In this document: piece after piece, positions 44,902 to 55,859 of the stretch
How positions within the stretch are numbered: the first letter of the stretch is position 1
Layout: each line of letters begins with the position of its first letter
NCBI RefSeq assembly: GCF_000835495.1
Contig: NW_015622545.1
Coordinates: forward strand, 3,488,777 to 3,552,776
DNA: 64,000 nucleotides
Origin: Cladophialophora immunda
Lineage: Eukaryota > Ascomycota > Eurotiomycetes > Chaetothyriales > Herpotrichiellaceae
Direction of reading: 5' to 3'
Notes under the pieces: model-generated
Database searches by the model: none
What the model saw: only the letters and a program-made list of their open reading frames with translations
What the model was told of the DNA's origin: nothing
Position numbers and translations under genes: made by a program

Positions 44902-45391
44902 AACGAGAGCAAGGGGGGCTTAAGGAAACATGAAATATTGTATATGTTGAAATATCCAAAGGATCGATATTGTAAGAGATGTGACACCGTATAAGTGGCT
45001 ATTTGGGCGATTTCTTCATGTTCAGAATGTACTTCATGTGCTGATTGATGGTCATCCGAGAGAAGGCACCTGAGTGGTTAGGCGTCCACTTGGGGTACGT
45101 GCGCCTAGAGGCTCTAGGGTTACACGCTGTTTAATTAGAGTTCTCGGTAAAGATGCCCTAAAGCCCCCTCGCCCCAGATGCCCTAGAAACCCTCCAATGG
45201 CCCAGCTCCCCCCCGGGAGATTTTCCCTCCCAGTGCACCAACCAAGTATTAAAGCCCACAACTGCTCTCCAATTTTTTCAAGTCGGTCTCCAATTCGACA
45301 CTATTCTTTGCTTGAAGCTTCAGTCAACGCACATCTTGCACCAACAGAAGGAAACCCCTTCCTGGCCATGCCTTGATTTCCCCCTCAAACC
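44902..45391. promoter_or_regulatory. Divergent promoter of MFS transporter and Jip5
   Basis: These 490 noncoding bases lie between divergent starts. I checked 45050-45130 for a tRNA and found no acceptor pairing or B-box. Confidence 0.4.
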
Positions 45392-46726
45392 ATGTTCGAC
45401 ACCATTTGCACCCTCCCTGTCCAGTCCGACATCTTTGCTCAAGTCGTCCATCCCAGGCAACCACTGTTCGCGATCGGCTTGTCCTCAGGACATGTGCACG
45501 CATACAAGCTCCCCTCGGACTCCGAAGTCATTGCGGATACCTCAGAAGACAGTGCTTCGCCGCCCCCTAAACCTGCCAATTCCGTCAATGGCTCAATAAT
45601 ACCTTCACTGCGCAGAGCTTCCACTGCCAGCCTCTCCGAGAGCGGCCTCGGCTCACTTGAGACGTTGTGGACCACCAGGAGACACAAAGGATCGTGTCGA
45701 TGTCTTGCATTCAGTCACGAGGGGGAAATATGCTATTCCGCAGGCACAGACGGTCTGGTAAAAGCGTTTCACACGGACACCGGCAAGGTTGTCAGCAAAA
45801 TTGCAATACCTCAAAGTGCTGGATTGAGGGAGGTTGATGGCCCGACAGTCCTGCACGCCCTGTCACCGCAGGCTCTACTGCTAGGCACGGATTCTGGGAA
45901 ACTATATCTACAAGACCTGAGGCAGGGCGGAAGGGAAATCGTCGCCAAATGCAGTCAAACATGGACACCTCACGGTGAGGAACATATCAACGCCCTCGTT
46001 CCGCTCCCCGCGAGCGAGACCAGCAGCAGCGGCTTCCCTAAGCAGTGGGTCAGCGTAGGCGGCACTACTCTTGCAGTGACCGATCTTCGAAAGGGAAGTA
46101 TCGCAACAAGTGAAGACCAGGAAATCGAATTGACGAGTTTGGCCGTCGTCCAAGGCCTCAAGAAAGGCGGGACCAGCGTGGGGGAGAAAGTACTTGTTGG
46201 GCAGAGTGACGGAGTTGTGAGTTTGTGGGAGAGAGGTGTATGGGGGGATCTTGACGAAAGAATCGTCGTCGAACGAAATGGATTGGGTGTGGATAGTCTT
46301 GCCGAGGTGCCCTTTGGCCATGGAAGCGGGAAATTGAAGATGAACGAAAAGCTGGTAGCTGCGGGCCTCGAGGACGGCAGAGTTCGATTCATCAGAATCG
46401 GTCGTAACGGGGTCCTAGCCGACATGGACGCCAAACACGACGAACTCGACGGAGTCGCCGCCATCGGCTTCGACATCGAAGGGCGAATGATCACTAGTGG
46501 AGGCCAAACTGTTAAAGTGTGGACAGAGGCTAAAGGACTTCCGGGTGGTGGTCGGGCTCCAGCGACCAAGCATGAGATATCCTCCTCTGAGGACGACGAC
46601 GTCGAAGAGTCCGATCTGGACGACAGCAGCGACGAGGATAGTCAGTCAAAGCCAAAGCGGAAGAAAAGGAAGAGGAACAAAGGAAAGGATAAATCCGGAG
46701 GCAAGGCGTTGAACTTGTTGCTTTGA
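45392..46726 (+). CDS. JIP5: WD-repeat protein Jip5 (WDR55-like), ribosome biogenesis
   Basis: Nucleolar WD40 protein linked to large-subunit ribosome biogenesis. Single exon, 444 residues. The beginning MFDTICTLPVQSDIFAQVVH followed by HPRQPLFAIGLSSGHVHAYK is diagnostic. Weak WD repeats follow (GSCRCLAFSHEGEICYSAG; LLLGTDSGKLYLQDLR; KQWVSVGGTTLAVTDLR; VLVGQSDGVVSLWERG; VAAGLEDGRVRFIRIG; DGVAAIGFDIEGRMITSGG). The C-terminus is acidic (EDDDVEESDLDDSSDEDS) and then strongly basic (KPKRKKRKRNKGKDKSGG), with the conserved end KALNLLL, a nucleolar type of tail. Length and order match fungal Jip5. Confidence 0.94.
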   Translation: MFDTICTLPVQSDIFAQVVHPRQPLFAIGLSSGHVHAYKLPSDSEVIADTSEDSASPPPKPANSVNGSIIPSLRRASTASLSESGLGSLETLWTTRRHKGSCRCLAFSHEGEICYSAGTDGLVKAFHTDTGKVVSKIAIPQSAGLREVDGPTVLHALSPQALLLGTDSGKLYLQDLRQGGREIVAKCSQTWTPHGEEHINALVPLPASETSSSGFPKQWVSVGGTTLAVTDLRKGSIATSEDQEIELTSLAVVQGLKKGGTSVGEKVLVGQSDGVVSLWERGVWGDLDERIVVERNGLGVDSLAEVPFGHGSGKLKMNEKLVAAGLEDGRVRFIRIGRNGVLADMDAKHDELDGVAAIGFDIEGRMITSGGQTVKVWTEAKGLPGGGRAPATKHEISSSEDDDVEESDLDDSSDEDSQSKPKRKKRKRNKGKDKSGGKALNLLL

Positions 46727-47236
46727 TTGGAGGCCTGGGTCAAACAGAAGAGTGGGCAATGGCGTTTCCCAAAAGTTCGTGGTGATACCCCAGATTATGG
46801 TACTGACAGGCCAAGGAGGAATGCTTTTGATTGTGCTCGCAAGATTCGGAGCTAAGTTGTTGGCAGCAAGGGATAGCAATCGTCGACGCTACAGCTCGAT
46901 ATGGGTCGGAATAAAGTGACCATGATGCTTAAACTGCTCGTCATAGTACATAATGTCGTCTGCGGTATCAAGATGGACTCGATGGAGTGTACTCTAAGTA
47001 AACAGCTGCTTGGGCAGGACATATTCGGGAGCAACAAGGCTCGCAAAATGACGCTAGCCCAATCTAGCCAATTCAGCCTCGTCGTGCCTTGATAGCCGAG
47101 GCAGATCCCGGATTCGTCATCAATTGGGCGCGTCTCGATAAAGCATCGAGCTTCGCCCGAACGAATTGGTTTTCCTGTCCGCTTCTTTGGGACAACTCCG
47201 TCTGGTTCTCGTCCAGGACTCGTTACACGCAGCCAA
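46727..47236. other. Intergenic, nothing recognised
   Basis: These 510 bases lie between two rightward genes: Jip5 3' flank and hydrolase promoter. The short frames present look like chance. Confidence 0.35.
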
Positions 47237-48421
47237 ATGGCATCCAGGTCGTCGTTACTTCCAGGTGCCCTCGAGTGGAGGCTCGTGCTGGCCGGTACCT
47301 GCTTATTCTCGGTCGGGGTTATCGCCGGAGGGCTTTGGAACAAGAAAAAAGCTTCTATCGTGCGGTCTCCGAGGGTCACGGTCCTGCCAAAGCTGTCTCC
47401 GGAGGAGATTGCCGCAATCCCGTATCCCCCAGACGTGCTGCCTGGGGCACGCGATGTTGACACGCCCTACGGCTCGATAAGAGTGTACGAGTTCGGTCCG
47501 GAAGATGGGCGAAAAGTCCTCCTGGTTCATGGCATCAGCACTCCCGCGATCGCGCTGGGAGCCGTTGCCCACGCCCTTGTGGACAATGGATGTCGCGTCA
47601 TGCTCTTCGACCTGTTCGGACGAGGCTATTCCGACAACCCTGCAGACCTCGCTCACGACATCCGACTTTTCACGACTCAGATCCTGCTCGTCCTAGCCTC
47701 ATCTCCGTTGTCGTGGACCGGCAAGGACTCTGGAAAATTCTCGCTCATCGGCTATTCTCTTGGCGGCGGCATTGCTATAACCTTTGCATCCTACTTCCCC
47801 AACCTGATTGACAGCCTGATCCTATTTGCGCCTGCGGGGATCTTGAGGCCTTATCATATCAGCAGGACAAGCCACATCATCTATTCGGAGGGCCTTATCC
47901 CAGAGTCATTGCTACAAAGTTTGGTCAGAAAGCGACTACGAAGACCAATGGCCACACCTTTGAAGAAGCCAGTAGACAAGGACAACATGGTGGACGCAAC
48001 CGAGGCAGTGGCGGCTGAAGTCAACCTCGAATCCAATTCACAAGCCGTTCTCTCCAAGATCCGTCCTCACGTCACGGTTGAGAAGACAGTCATCTACCAG
48101 CTAGACAACTACCCGGGCTTCGTCGCTGCGTTCATGTCTAGCATCCGCTATGGTCCCGTGCGGCATCAGCATGACCGATGGCGGATCTTTGGGGAGCATT
48201 TGGCCCGCATCAACGAAGAGAAAGGTACGCAGAAGAAGGTGCTGGTCGTTTTGGGTGCCAATGACCCTATCATCATCCAAAGGGAGGTCGAGGAAGATGC
48301 GACAGAAGTGCTTTCGGGCAATGTGGAATTTGCCGTCTTCGAGGCAGGCCACGAGGTGCCGGTCACAAAAGGCGACCAAATAGTCGCCCGAATCTTGGAC
48401 TTCTGGCAGCGGACAGATTAA
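47237..48421 (+). CDS. Alpha/beta-hydrolase, membrane-anchored
   Basis: Single exon of 394 residues with an N-terminal hydrophobic anchor (WRLVLAGTCLFSVGVIAGGL). The fold is clear: VLLVHGISTPAIALGAVAHA with the HG oxyanion region, VMLFDLFGRGYSDNP, the nucleophile elbow SLIGYSLGGGIA, IDSLILFAPAGIL after strand 6, VLVVLGANDPIIIQREVEED carrying the acid Asp, and FAVFEAGHEVPVTKGD with the catalytic His. The triad is thus complete. Substrate unknown; fungal relatives are annotated as serine hydrolases or epoxide-hydrolase-like proteins. The ATG at 47237 was chosen because it is the first in frame and directly precedes the anchor. Confidence 0.9.
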   Translation: MASRSSLLPGALEWRLVLAGTCLFSVGVIAGGLWNKKKASIVRSPRVTVLPKLSPEEIAAIPYPPDVLPGARDVDTPYGSIRVYEFGPEDGRKVLLVHGISTPAIALGAVAHALVDNGCRVMLFDLFGRGYSDNPADLAHDIRLFTTQILLVLASSPLSWTGKDSGKFSLIGYSLGGGIAITFASYFPNLIDSLILFAPAGILRPYHISRTSHIIYSEGLIPESLLQSLVRKRLRRPMATPLKKPVDKDNMVDATEAVAAEVNLESNSQAVLSKIRPHVTVEKTVIYQLDNYPGFVAAFMSSIRYGPVRHQHDRWRIFGEHLARINEEKGTQKKVLVVLGANDPIIIQREVEEDATEVLSGNVEFAVFEAGHEVPVTKGDQIVARILDFWQRTD

Positions 48422-48947
48422 GACAGAGACATGACCAGGCGTTGCCTCAAATCGAGTATCCAATAGAGTGGGCGTCGTGGCGAGCGTTGCAGGGCAAGAT
48501 CAGAGGCCAATAGACCTAGAACCGACGGAAGATTTGTCATAGACGATAGATATTTTTGGCTTTTGAGGTAGATAGTGTTCAATCTTTTGATCCCCCCCCC
48601 CTTTTGCACCGAAGGAGAATAACCAAAATGGCTAGGTACAGTTCATCCCTTTGTTGCCCGGTTTGTTAGAACCAGCCTCGCTCAGCCTCGTCAGTGGCTG
48701 GAAGGCAGCTCCGGCGCCACCCGTCCTCCTCGCTAACTCTCCCCTTGTACCTAGCCTCGCCAGGTCTGTAGGTACCTTGCAGATCTTGGCCCTTACACCA
48801 GTGCACGCGACCCAAAACGCGTGGTCGACTCTCACCCACCCACCTCTTCCTTGCTCCTTGCTCCTTCCCCCCTGCGAACCTTGGTGACCCTCAACTGCCC
48901 TGTCCTTTCCTCCCTCCACTCCTGTTCGTCCCCTGCTACGTCTCCAG

Positions 48948-49196
48948 TCACTCACAACCAACCAGCGTCATCCGGAAGACCTCCGCCTCCCGAATCATCT
49001 TTGCATCTGTGATCCCGTCCATTTGTCTCACGAGGACTGTCACTGAATCTTCTGAGGTGTCGAGCCGCCCGATAACATCTCCGAATTTGTTCTTGGCTGG
49101 GGCCCTCCTGAGAACGGCCTGTACCCCAGAGTTCCGGCCGAGCAAAATGAAGTCCATGACGGTGCTGGACGCCCCGTAGAGGAAGGCATTCACCAT
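48948..49196 (-). CDS. Possible small protein or last exon, unknown
   Basis: 82 codons from an ATG at 49196. The frame extends 5' to about 49245 without a stop (INQIDSKSSFPRNAQEGDMV), preceded by a TAG that could be a splice acceptor. Composition is protein-like (FLYGASSTVMDFILLGRNSG, VQAVLRRAPAKNKFGDVIGR, SVTVLVRQMDGITDAKMIRE). I found no convincing upstream exon with a fitting donor. No family recognised. Confidence 0.28.
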   Translation of the reverse strand: MVNAFLYGASSTVMDFILLGRNSGVQAVLRRAPAKNKFGDVIGRLDTSEDSVTVLVRQMDGITDAKMIREAEVFRMTLVGCE

Positions 49197-51919
49197 GTCG
49201 CCCTCCTGAGCGTTTCTAGGAAAGGAGGATTTGGAGTCGATCTGGTTGATTCTACATCATGTCAGTCCACGGTGAGTCCGTCTATTTTCTCGAGCTTGCC
49301 TCAATGTTTGAGCCATGGTCAAAAGAGGAGTCAGTTCATGCGAAGCTGGTGCTGGAGTCAAGTATCGAAGCTTGATGTCACGGGTGTGTGCTACATGCCA
49401 GGCACGGTATATCGGATTTTCTCCAGAACTAGGAACTTCCATTGCTCCTACCCAGATATTTATACGTTTTTCGGGCGTGCCGGGGCTTCGCCTTGTTCAT
49501 CATGCACATTTCAGCTCCCTACTTCTCTCCAAGGGCCTTACATCATGCGCGAGGGCAACGTCTGGCACAAAGGGGTCAGTCACTTGGTGCGAAAGGGCAA
49601 AAGAATCTCTCCCAGTGACCTGTCCAAGGCTACCCCACGCAAGGTGGGCAATGAGTGGGCGTCGAGTGGGCTAAAGCGAGGCTGGCAAATCGCTTCACCT
49701 GCAACCGTCCTGATACGTCAGCAGTGGACAGTGGTGTTCCATGAAAGTAAGCCCAACTGGAAGTCAGGCGACTACCGGTAGGCACCGTAAAGGGCAAGAT
49801 GTTACATCTGAGAGACAAGCAGATCTTTTACGAGGTATCATCGCGCAGGGTCAGTGCAAAGAAGTCTTGAATGACGTTGTGACGGGGGCGCACGGAGCTG
49901 GCGGCAGGTCCATGATATGACTCAGTCAGGGAGCTGGACGTGGGTCAGCTCAACTGGAGCAGACTTTCCTTCCCAGGGCGCTGCTTCCTCGGGCTTAGGG
50001 CACTTGCGAATGAAGCGTCGCTGCGTAGCTCCAGGCAATCTGCCATCCCCCTAGGCAGTGTGACCGTCTGATCGGTTTTTCCTGCTGTGCCATCAACAAG
50101 CACGATCGAGTTTCACCGAGGCTAGCAGAATATGCTGGGCGCCCTTCCTGGCTGACCGGGACAGGTTGGAGCGAGCCTTCAGAAGTCAAGGGGCAGGGGT
50201 CTCCTGTTCAGCTGTTCAGGCCCCAGATATCCCCCAGACATTACCCCGGACCCATTCCTGTCGGAATACCTCGTATAAATCGGGCGCATCCTCGAGCCGA
50301 CTTATTCCGATATCACCAATCAGGCCACGGACCCCTGTGCGACGCAGCGAATGCTCGACGCATGGTATCTTTCGTTGCAAACAGGCTTCGTTGCCCTGAT
50401 TGGGAACAAGTTCAGGATGCCTGGAAGGATGTTGGCGCCGACCGCAAGAGAACGACATCTCAATGGTGACGAGTGTGAACCACAAGCCGGACGTTAAAAA
50501 TGGAACATCGCGAGGCAGAGTCACCCCACACTGGCCATCCAACCACAACATGATGAAGCCGAGGTGGGTTGATTGTACCCCCACGAACTCTTCAGAGCAT
50601 ATGTCGTCCGGGTCAAACGCGGAGGCTCGATTTCTACAAGTGCATATCGGCCCGCCACATGGACCTGATCAGCAAGGGCATCAATTGAAACTGGCATGAC
50701 CATCAACCTGACCTATGGAGATACGTGGGATAACAGACTGGGGGAAGCTTTTTGGAGGGCTAAACGCTGACGGGACTCACATCTGAACTGGGTTCGGGGC
50801 GCAAGCCTCACTATGATAGGCGACAGCACACCTCAGCCCCGCGAGGGAAGCTGACGCAAGTGGGAGAAGCCTGTCTCACGTTCGCAAGGCCCTCTCTCGG
50901 GCTTCTCGGGCATTCCTGAAAGCCCCTGACGAGTCCTTCTCGGGCCAAATGACTCTCCCACCCGGGCGACCTCCTTGCAAACGGATCATAGCGATTCATA
51001 GCCATGCTCGGGGTTTGCGGAGATACTTGTTTGGTTCCCGGAAAAACAAATCTTCCGGCTATCACACCCACTATGCTCAGGGGATGATACCTTTTTGGGG
51101 ATGGCCTCTCGGCAAAGTTGCCCAGCCACCCCCGAGCTCACTCCAGGCACGAATCGTTACGTCCGTCGCACCTCCGACTTCCTCCCTTCCCCAAGCCTGA
51201 TAGACAGCCTGACGAGCCAGACCAAGGATACCCACACACGCACAGTCTCCCAAAAACGCTACAGCCGTGCTTCAGCAAGACTGTATCGCGGATGATCAAT
51301 AGCGGCTCCTTGAGACTTTCCCTCCAAGGACCAAAGCGTACAAGAGTGCGAGAACGAGCAAGTGCCATTCTTGAGACCTGCACAAGGTCAGCGCATCCAC
51401 TGCGTGGCAGTGACACCCGACGTGGTTTACCTTCTTGAAACTCCAGAGCATCTCGCAGAAACACTCGACCTGTTAGCCTATCCATCTCTTTTTCGAGCGT
51501 GAGCACAGCAAGGTCTTCTTTTGATCTGTCCCGTTTCTGGGTCTTTGCAGGCAACATCGCTCTTCTCTGGGCTGCTCCTCAAGCCTCGGTCGGCGGTCTG
51601 GAGCAGGCGGTCAACAACCTTGCCATTGGAATAAAGGTACGGAGTATTGATTGAGCATTCCCCCGGGCGAGGACATTCCCAGTTTATACTGATGCTGCAG
51701 TGGCGAGCGAGAGTTGGCGAGTCAGCCATGCAAGCATCTTTTGGTTCTGTAGTTGCTCCAGTCTGCCCACAGAACAGCATCCCGTGCCTTGCCTCGCCTG
51801 GCTTTGGCATCATATCGCCTTACAAGCAGAGTTCGGCATCCGCCTTCCTTTCTCGGACAAGGAAAACAAGGGCTGGATCAAGGAATGGGACTTTGACCTT
51901 TTTTTGGGCTATATGTAAA

Positions 51920-51950
51920 TCTCTCTCTCCCTCTTTCTCTCTCTCTCTTT
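51920..51950. repeat. CT-rich microsatellite
   Basis: Interrupted (TC)n tract of about 31 bases in noncoding DNA, with two short interruptions (CC and TT). Confidence 0.75.
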
Positions 51951-52108
51951 GTGTGAGCGTGTGAACGTTTGAGCGTGTCTTCTTGACCTTGGGCATCTCT
52001 GCATCTTCATGCGTGATCAATACGCCCGTCTATCCCCCGTCCTTCAATGCATGCACGCTTGCAAACTAAAACGCCCAGTAATGCCCCTTCTCGTCGGTCG
52101 TCATCACC

Positions 52109-52140
52109 CTTGCTTGCTTGCTTGCTCGCTCGCTTGCTTC
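52109..52140. repeat. CTTG/CTCG tetranucleotide repeat
   Basis: Eight units of CTTG-type tetranucleotide with two CTCG variants; noncoding. Confidence 0.8.
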
Positions 52141-53662
52141 CTGGTCATGCGTAAAGAAAACCCTTCGTGGCTCCAGCCCAGCTCCGGGTCGTTTCCTGGG
52201 GGCTATACTCCGTCCCTCGGTCCTGGATACCGCGCGCGCGCCTCTCTGCGTCTGGACACTCCTCTGCCACAATCCCCTCATCACGCGTCTCGCACAAGTG
52301 TGTCGGTGTTTCCTCCTCGGGAACATCCCCTTCTGGCTTGCGGATTTCTCACGGGGAAATTGTGTTTGTTGAATATGTGCGCCGGGAGCCCGGGCTTCCC
52401 CGTTGCCGTCCTCTCTTCTTCAACATTGTAACGCGATTACAATGTCAAACCCAGCCCAACTGCTCAGTCATCCAGCCGAGGGCACCCTTTTCCGCGTCTC
52501 ACCCCATCTGTCCATCGACCCATCAGCCATGGCCGTTCCCAACAAACACCCCGCCTCATGCAAACATGCGCCGGAGACCCCTCTTCCCGCCGGCAAAAAG
52601 AACCCAAAACTCCCCCGCCCCCCGGGCCAAAAATTCCCCAAAAGGCGAAAAGGAGACTCGTCAGAAATAAGATTTGGTGGAGATGGCTTTCTTGAGCCAA
52701 CTCCACGATTGAAAAAAAAAGAGGGGGTATCATAAGCCAGCAAATAAGTAAGTAAGAAGAGTATGGGGGGGTTAGTTTTTATAAATAAAAGCAAGACAAA
52801 CCCTTCCCCACCCTTCCTTTTTCCCTGCCCTCTCCCCTGTTGTGAAGATGAGAGTGAGGATCCATCCATTTCCTGAACAGAAGAACGAAAAGGGAGGGGG
52901 TGGGGGGTTTATCCCGTTGATGTGTGGATGTGTGGTATATCCTGGCCGTTAGATCTGTTGTTGGTCTCTGTCTGTACTGTGACTCTGTGTAAGGGCAATG
53001 CTGCCTTGGCCTTTTCGCCCTGTTTTCCCCGACGTGTACAATACACATGCGATATAACGGGGTTTGGAAAAAGGGGGATACCTTTTGCGCCCTGCGCCGT
53101 CCGTCGCCCGCCGCCTGTGACCAGTCCATGCCGGAGCCAGAGAACCTGCTGGGGGATGGGGAAAATCTGTCTTCTTCTTCTTCTTCCGAAAAACGCCGCG
53201 TTAACATCGTCGTCAATGCTGTCCGAGGAAACGCAAATAAAACTTTTTGGTAGGTTTGGCTGTTCGATGGTTTTTTTGACCCAGACCAGGATGCAGATAT
53301 ATGGGAGAGGTTGTGGTAATATTAATCCTTTTCCAGAAAAGATTACTCTTCCCCTCCAAATGTAATGGAGGCGTAGTCATCAAAATGAGTGGAAGAAATT
53401 AGTTGTCACTTGATAAAGGACAATTAACGTCGGGGTTTTTTTTTCCGTGGTCCTTTCCCAAAAATGAATGTCGTCGTCCTGGTGCAAGGACATCCCTCTC
53501 CTCTCTCCCGCGTTTCCCGTGTCCAGGAGTAAACGGTTTGCGGCCCGGCAGAGGAGCGCGGCCATCAAGACCGAGCGAAGCCTCTACAACGTCAAGAGCC
53601 GCAAATGGTAAAACTCGCAGTCAATGGACTTTGTGAGAAGGGAGAGAGAGAAAAGGGGTCGC

Positions 53663-55859
53663 TCAGATCAGGAGAAAATCCCATTTGTTTTGCTGCATCA
53701 CGTCCCGCCAGTGGACGTTCTGGTTCCTCGGTACTGCTGTTGTCGCGGTCGCGGTCGTCGAAGACGAAGAAGAAGAAGAGGCTCCTGCCAGGTTTCCGGC
53801 TCCGGTGGCCGCGGCGGCTGCGGCGATGGGCGTTGAGATCGATCCTCCAGGGCTCCCCGCCGTCACGGGGGTGGCTTCACAGACTCCGGCCGAGACCACC
53901 ACGTCGTCGTTGCGTCTCCAGACCTCGTGCAACAGGCGCACCATGCGTCCAAAGGATCCGTGGTCGGCAGCTTCGCCCAGCGCGTCGCACCGCTCCGAGA
54001 GGACCCGGCGGAACGGGGAGGCCGGGATCGAGTTCGCGCCGCAGATGAGCATGGGCCAGACGAGACATCGGTCGAATCCATTGGGGCCCGAGGGGATGAA
54101 GTGGAGCAGGTCGGCCATCTGCGAGATCAGGTTGACGGTCGCGGGCTGGTAGCGGTTGTGCTCGGGCACGAGCGAGCAGAGGTACACGCGGGCGGCCTTG
54201 CGGAAGACGGCCGTGATGTTCTTGGTCAGCTGCTTCGGTCGCAGCACGCCGGCCTTGTTGAAGGGAAGCTGCGGGGCTTCTTGCGGCTCGATCGAGTCCA
54301 GCGTGCCCGCCAGCGACGTGATGTGGCTGCACATCCCAAAGTCGTCCAGTTTGCCCTCGACCTTGAGCGAGTCGAGACACGCCACCTCCGACAGGAGGTA
54401 CATGACGTAGTCGTTGCAGCCCATGAGTCTCTCGAGCCCCGTCGACGCGCCGGCGAAGAACATGTTCCTGTAGGTGTGGGAGAAGCGCGGGGCTTTTCCG
54501 AGCATCGTCGAGCCCAGAATGTCGATCCACGCGGTCAGACTCATGTTGAACGGAGGATGACCACCGGTCGGGGCATTGCTCTCCAAGTTCTGCGGCAGGT
54601 TGAGCTTCTGGACAATGTCCGCGGCGGCCTGGAAATGCTGGTGCCAGGGGATCAGTTCCTTCTCGAGGTCCAGAGCCGACCCGACACAGCCTTGCATCGA
54701 GATCATTCCGAGCAGCGCATCGAGCATTTCATTGTGCTGGCTATCACTATTGAGGGCATCGACCACAATCGTCACAAAGGCAAGCTTATGGCGCATCGCA
54801 TCGTCGTCCGCGGTGTGGTTCGGGAATTGTCTGTTGCCCTTCATGTGAGTAGCGGCAGCGAGAAGGCAGGAGTGGAGGTATGCCTTGTTGTTTTCCAGCG
54901 AAGGCAATATCACATTCGAGCGAACTGATCCATGCTGGTAGGCTTCGAGGACGGGGAATAGCAGCGGCAGCACGTTTTGGAGCAAGTGCTCGAACAGTGG
55001 TTGGTCGCAATCCTCGAGTTGGACCAGGGAGCATTGAGGTTCGAATTGGTGCGCGATGTGGGGAAGGTCGAGGTTGTTGAAGTCAAAATCTCCTTCGGTC
55101 CAGGAGTCCTGTCGGCTCTCGAAAATGTCTTGCTGGACCCAGTCGTCTCCAGTATACGACGGCAACGTGGCATGGGCAGGCGGCGGGTAGAAGGTGCTAA
55201 AGGTTGATATCGACGAGTCACGGCGAGTGAGTTCGTCATTGACATAGGTGTGGCGCTCCGTCTTGACATCCACCTCCCAGGGTACTGCTTGCCCGTACGT
55301 GTCGGGAGGCATGTAGATGTTGGGACCATATGGGTCGAAGAGGCCTGGAGTGGTCGCAAAGGAAGGGTCGAAGGTAGGATCGTACTCATCTTGAGAGTCC
55401 TCCGAGTAAGATTGTGCGGCATTGTTCAGAGCATCTGTGCATGGGTTAGTTGGAATTTGAGAAGAGATGCTCCATAGGTCTGGGGTGTGTTATACATTGA
55501 CTTTGAGTACTCGTATTCTTCTCACTTGTCTTTGTTCTTTTGATGATAGTCTTGATGTGCTCTTTCTGCTTCCTCCGTGTCTCGTTGTTGCTCCACCAGT
55601 GGGGTCGTTTGTACTCGCAGTCAAGGCCCAAGTGTCTACATGCCTTGCATTTGGGCTTCCCTTCGTCACACTTCTTGCGTCGCAGACGACATGTGAAGCA
55701 CCCTGAGGTCAATCTTAGTATTCATCCTCACCAAAAACGATGACAATGCGGTCCATGGCAAGGCTCACCTGATCTCGATCGTCTGTGCATCTTGGAGGAT
55801 TTGGTTGAGGGCGAGTCCTTCGTCGCGGGAGCAGCCTTCTTGTCGTTTCCAGAGGCCAT
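53663..55859 (-). CDS. Zn(II)2Cys6 transcription factor of the Pro1/ADV-1/NosA/RosA family (sexual development)
   Basis: Exons 55859-55769, 55702-55526 and 55434-53663 give 679 residues. Joining exons 1 and 2 yields the diagnostic [20 protein letters not shown], followed by [20 protein letters not shown] and the conserved [20 protein letters not shown]; exon 3 continues [19 protein letters not shown]. The zinc cluster spacing is 2-6-6-2-6. The long C-terminal part ([20 protein letters not shown] onward, with [20 protein letters not shown]) is the fungal-specific factor domain 2 type. Members control fruiting-body formation and cell fusion in Sordaria, Neurospora and Aspergillus nidulans. The 3' part has a low-complexity Ala/Ser tract ([17 protein letters not shown]) before the conserved end. 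NosA and RosA cannot be separated without alignment. It sits alone between two gene-poor regions. Confidence 0.93.

Larger units (their letters stand above)
48422..53662. other. Gene-poor 5.2 kb stretch downstream of the Pro1/NosA-type gene
   Basis: No gene can be supported with confidence. A possible small ORF lies at 48948-49196 (listed separately). Low-complexity patches are a C-run at 48591-48600, CT repeats at 51920-51950 and CTTG repeats at 52109-52140; poly-A and AT-rich patches near 52710-52800 look like untranslated 3' sequence. A GTACGGAGTA motif occurs at 51637-51646. Long noncoding transcripts are possible but cannot be told from sequence. Confidence 0.4.

Noticed and set aside
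45051..45130. Possible tRNA with GAGTGGTTAGGCG-like D-arm text.
   Set aside because: No matching acceptor stem or GGTTCRANNCC B-box at the right distance.
52403..52735. Pro/Lys-rich plus-strand frame in the gene-poor region.
   Set aside because: Low-complexity composition, no start context, no family resemblance; probably part of untranslated sequence.
53927..54928. Plus-strand frame of 333 codons opposite the Pro1/NosA-type gene.
   Set aside because: Composition is Arg/His/Glu-rich and repetitive, as expected for an antisense frame.
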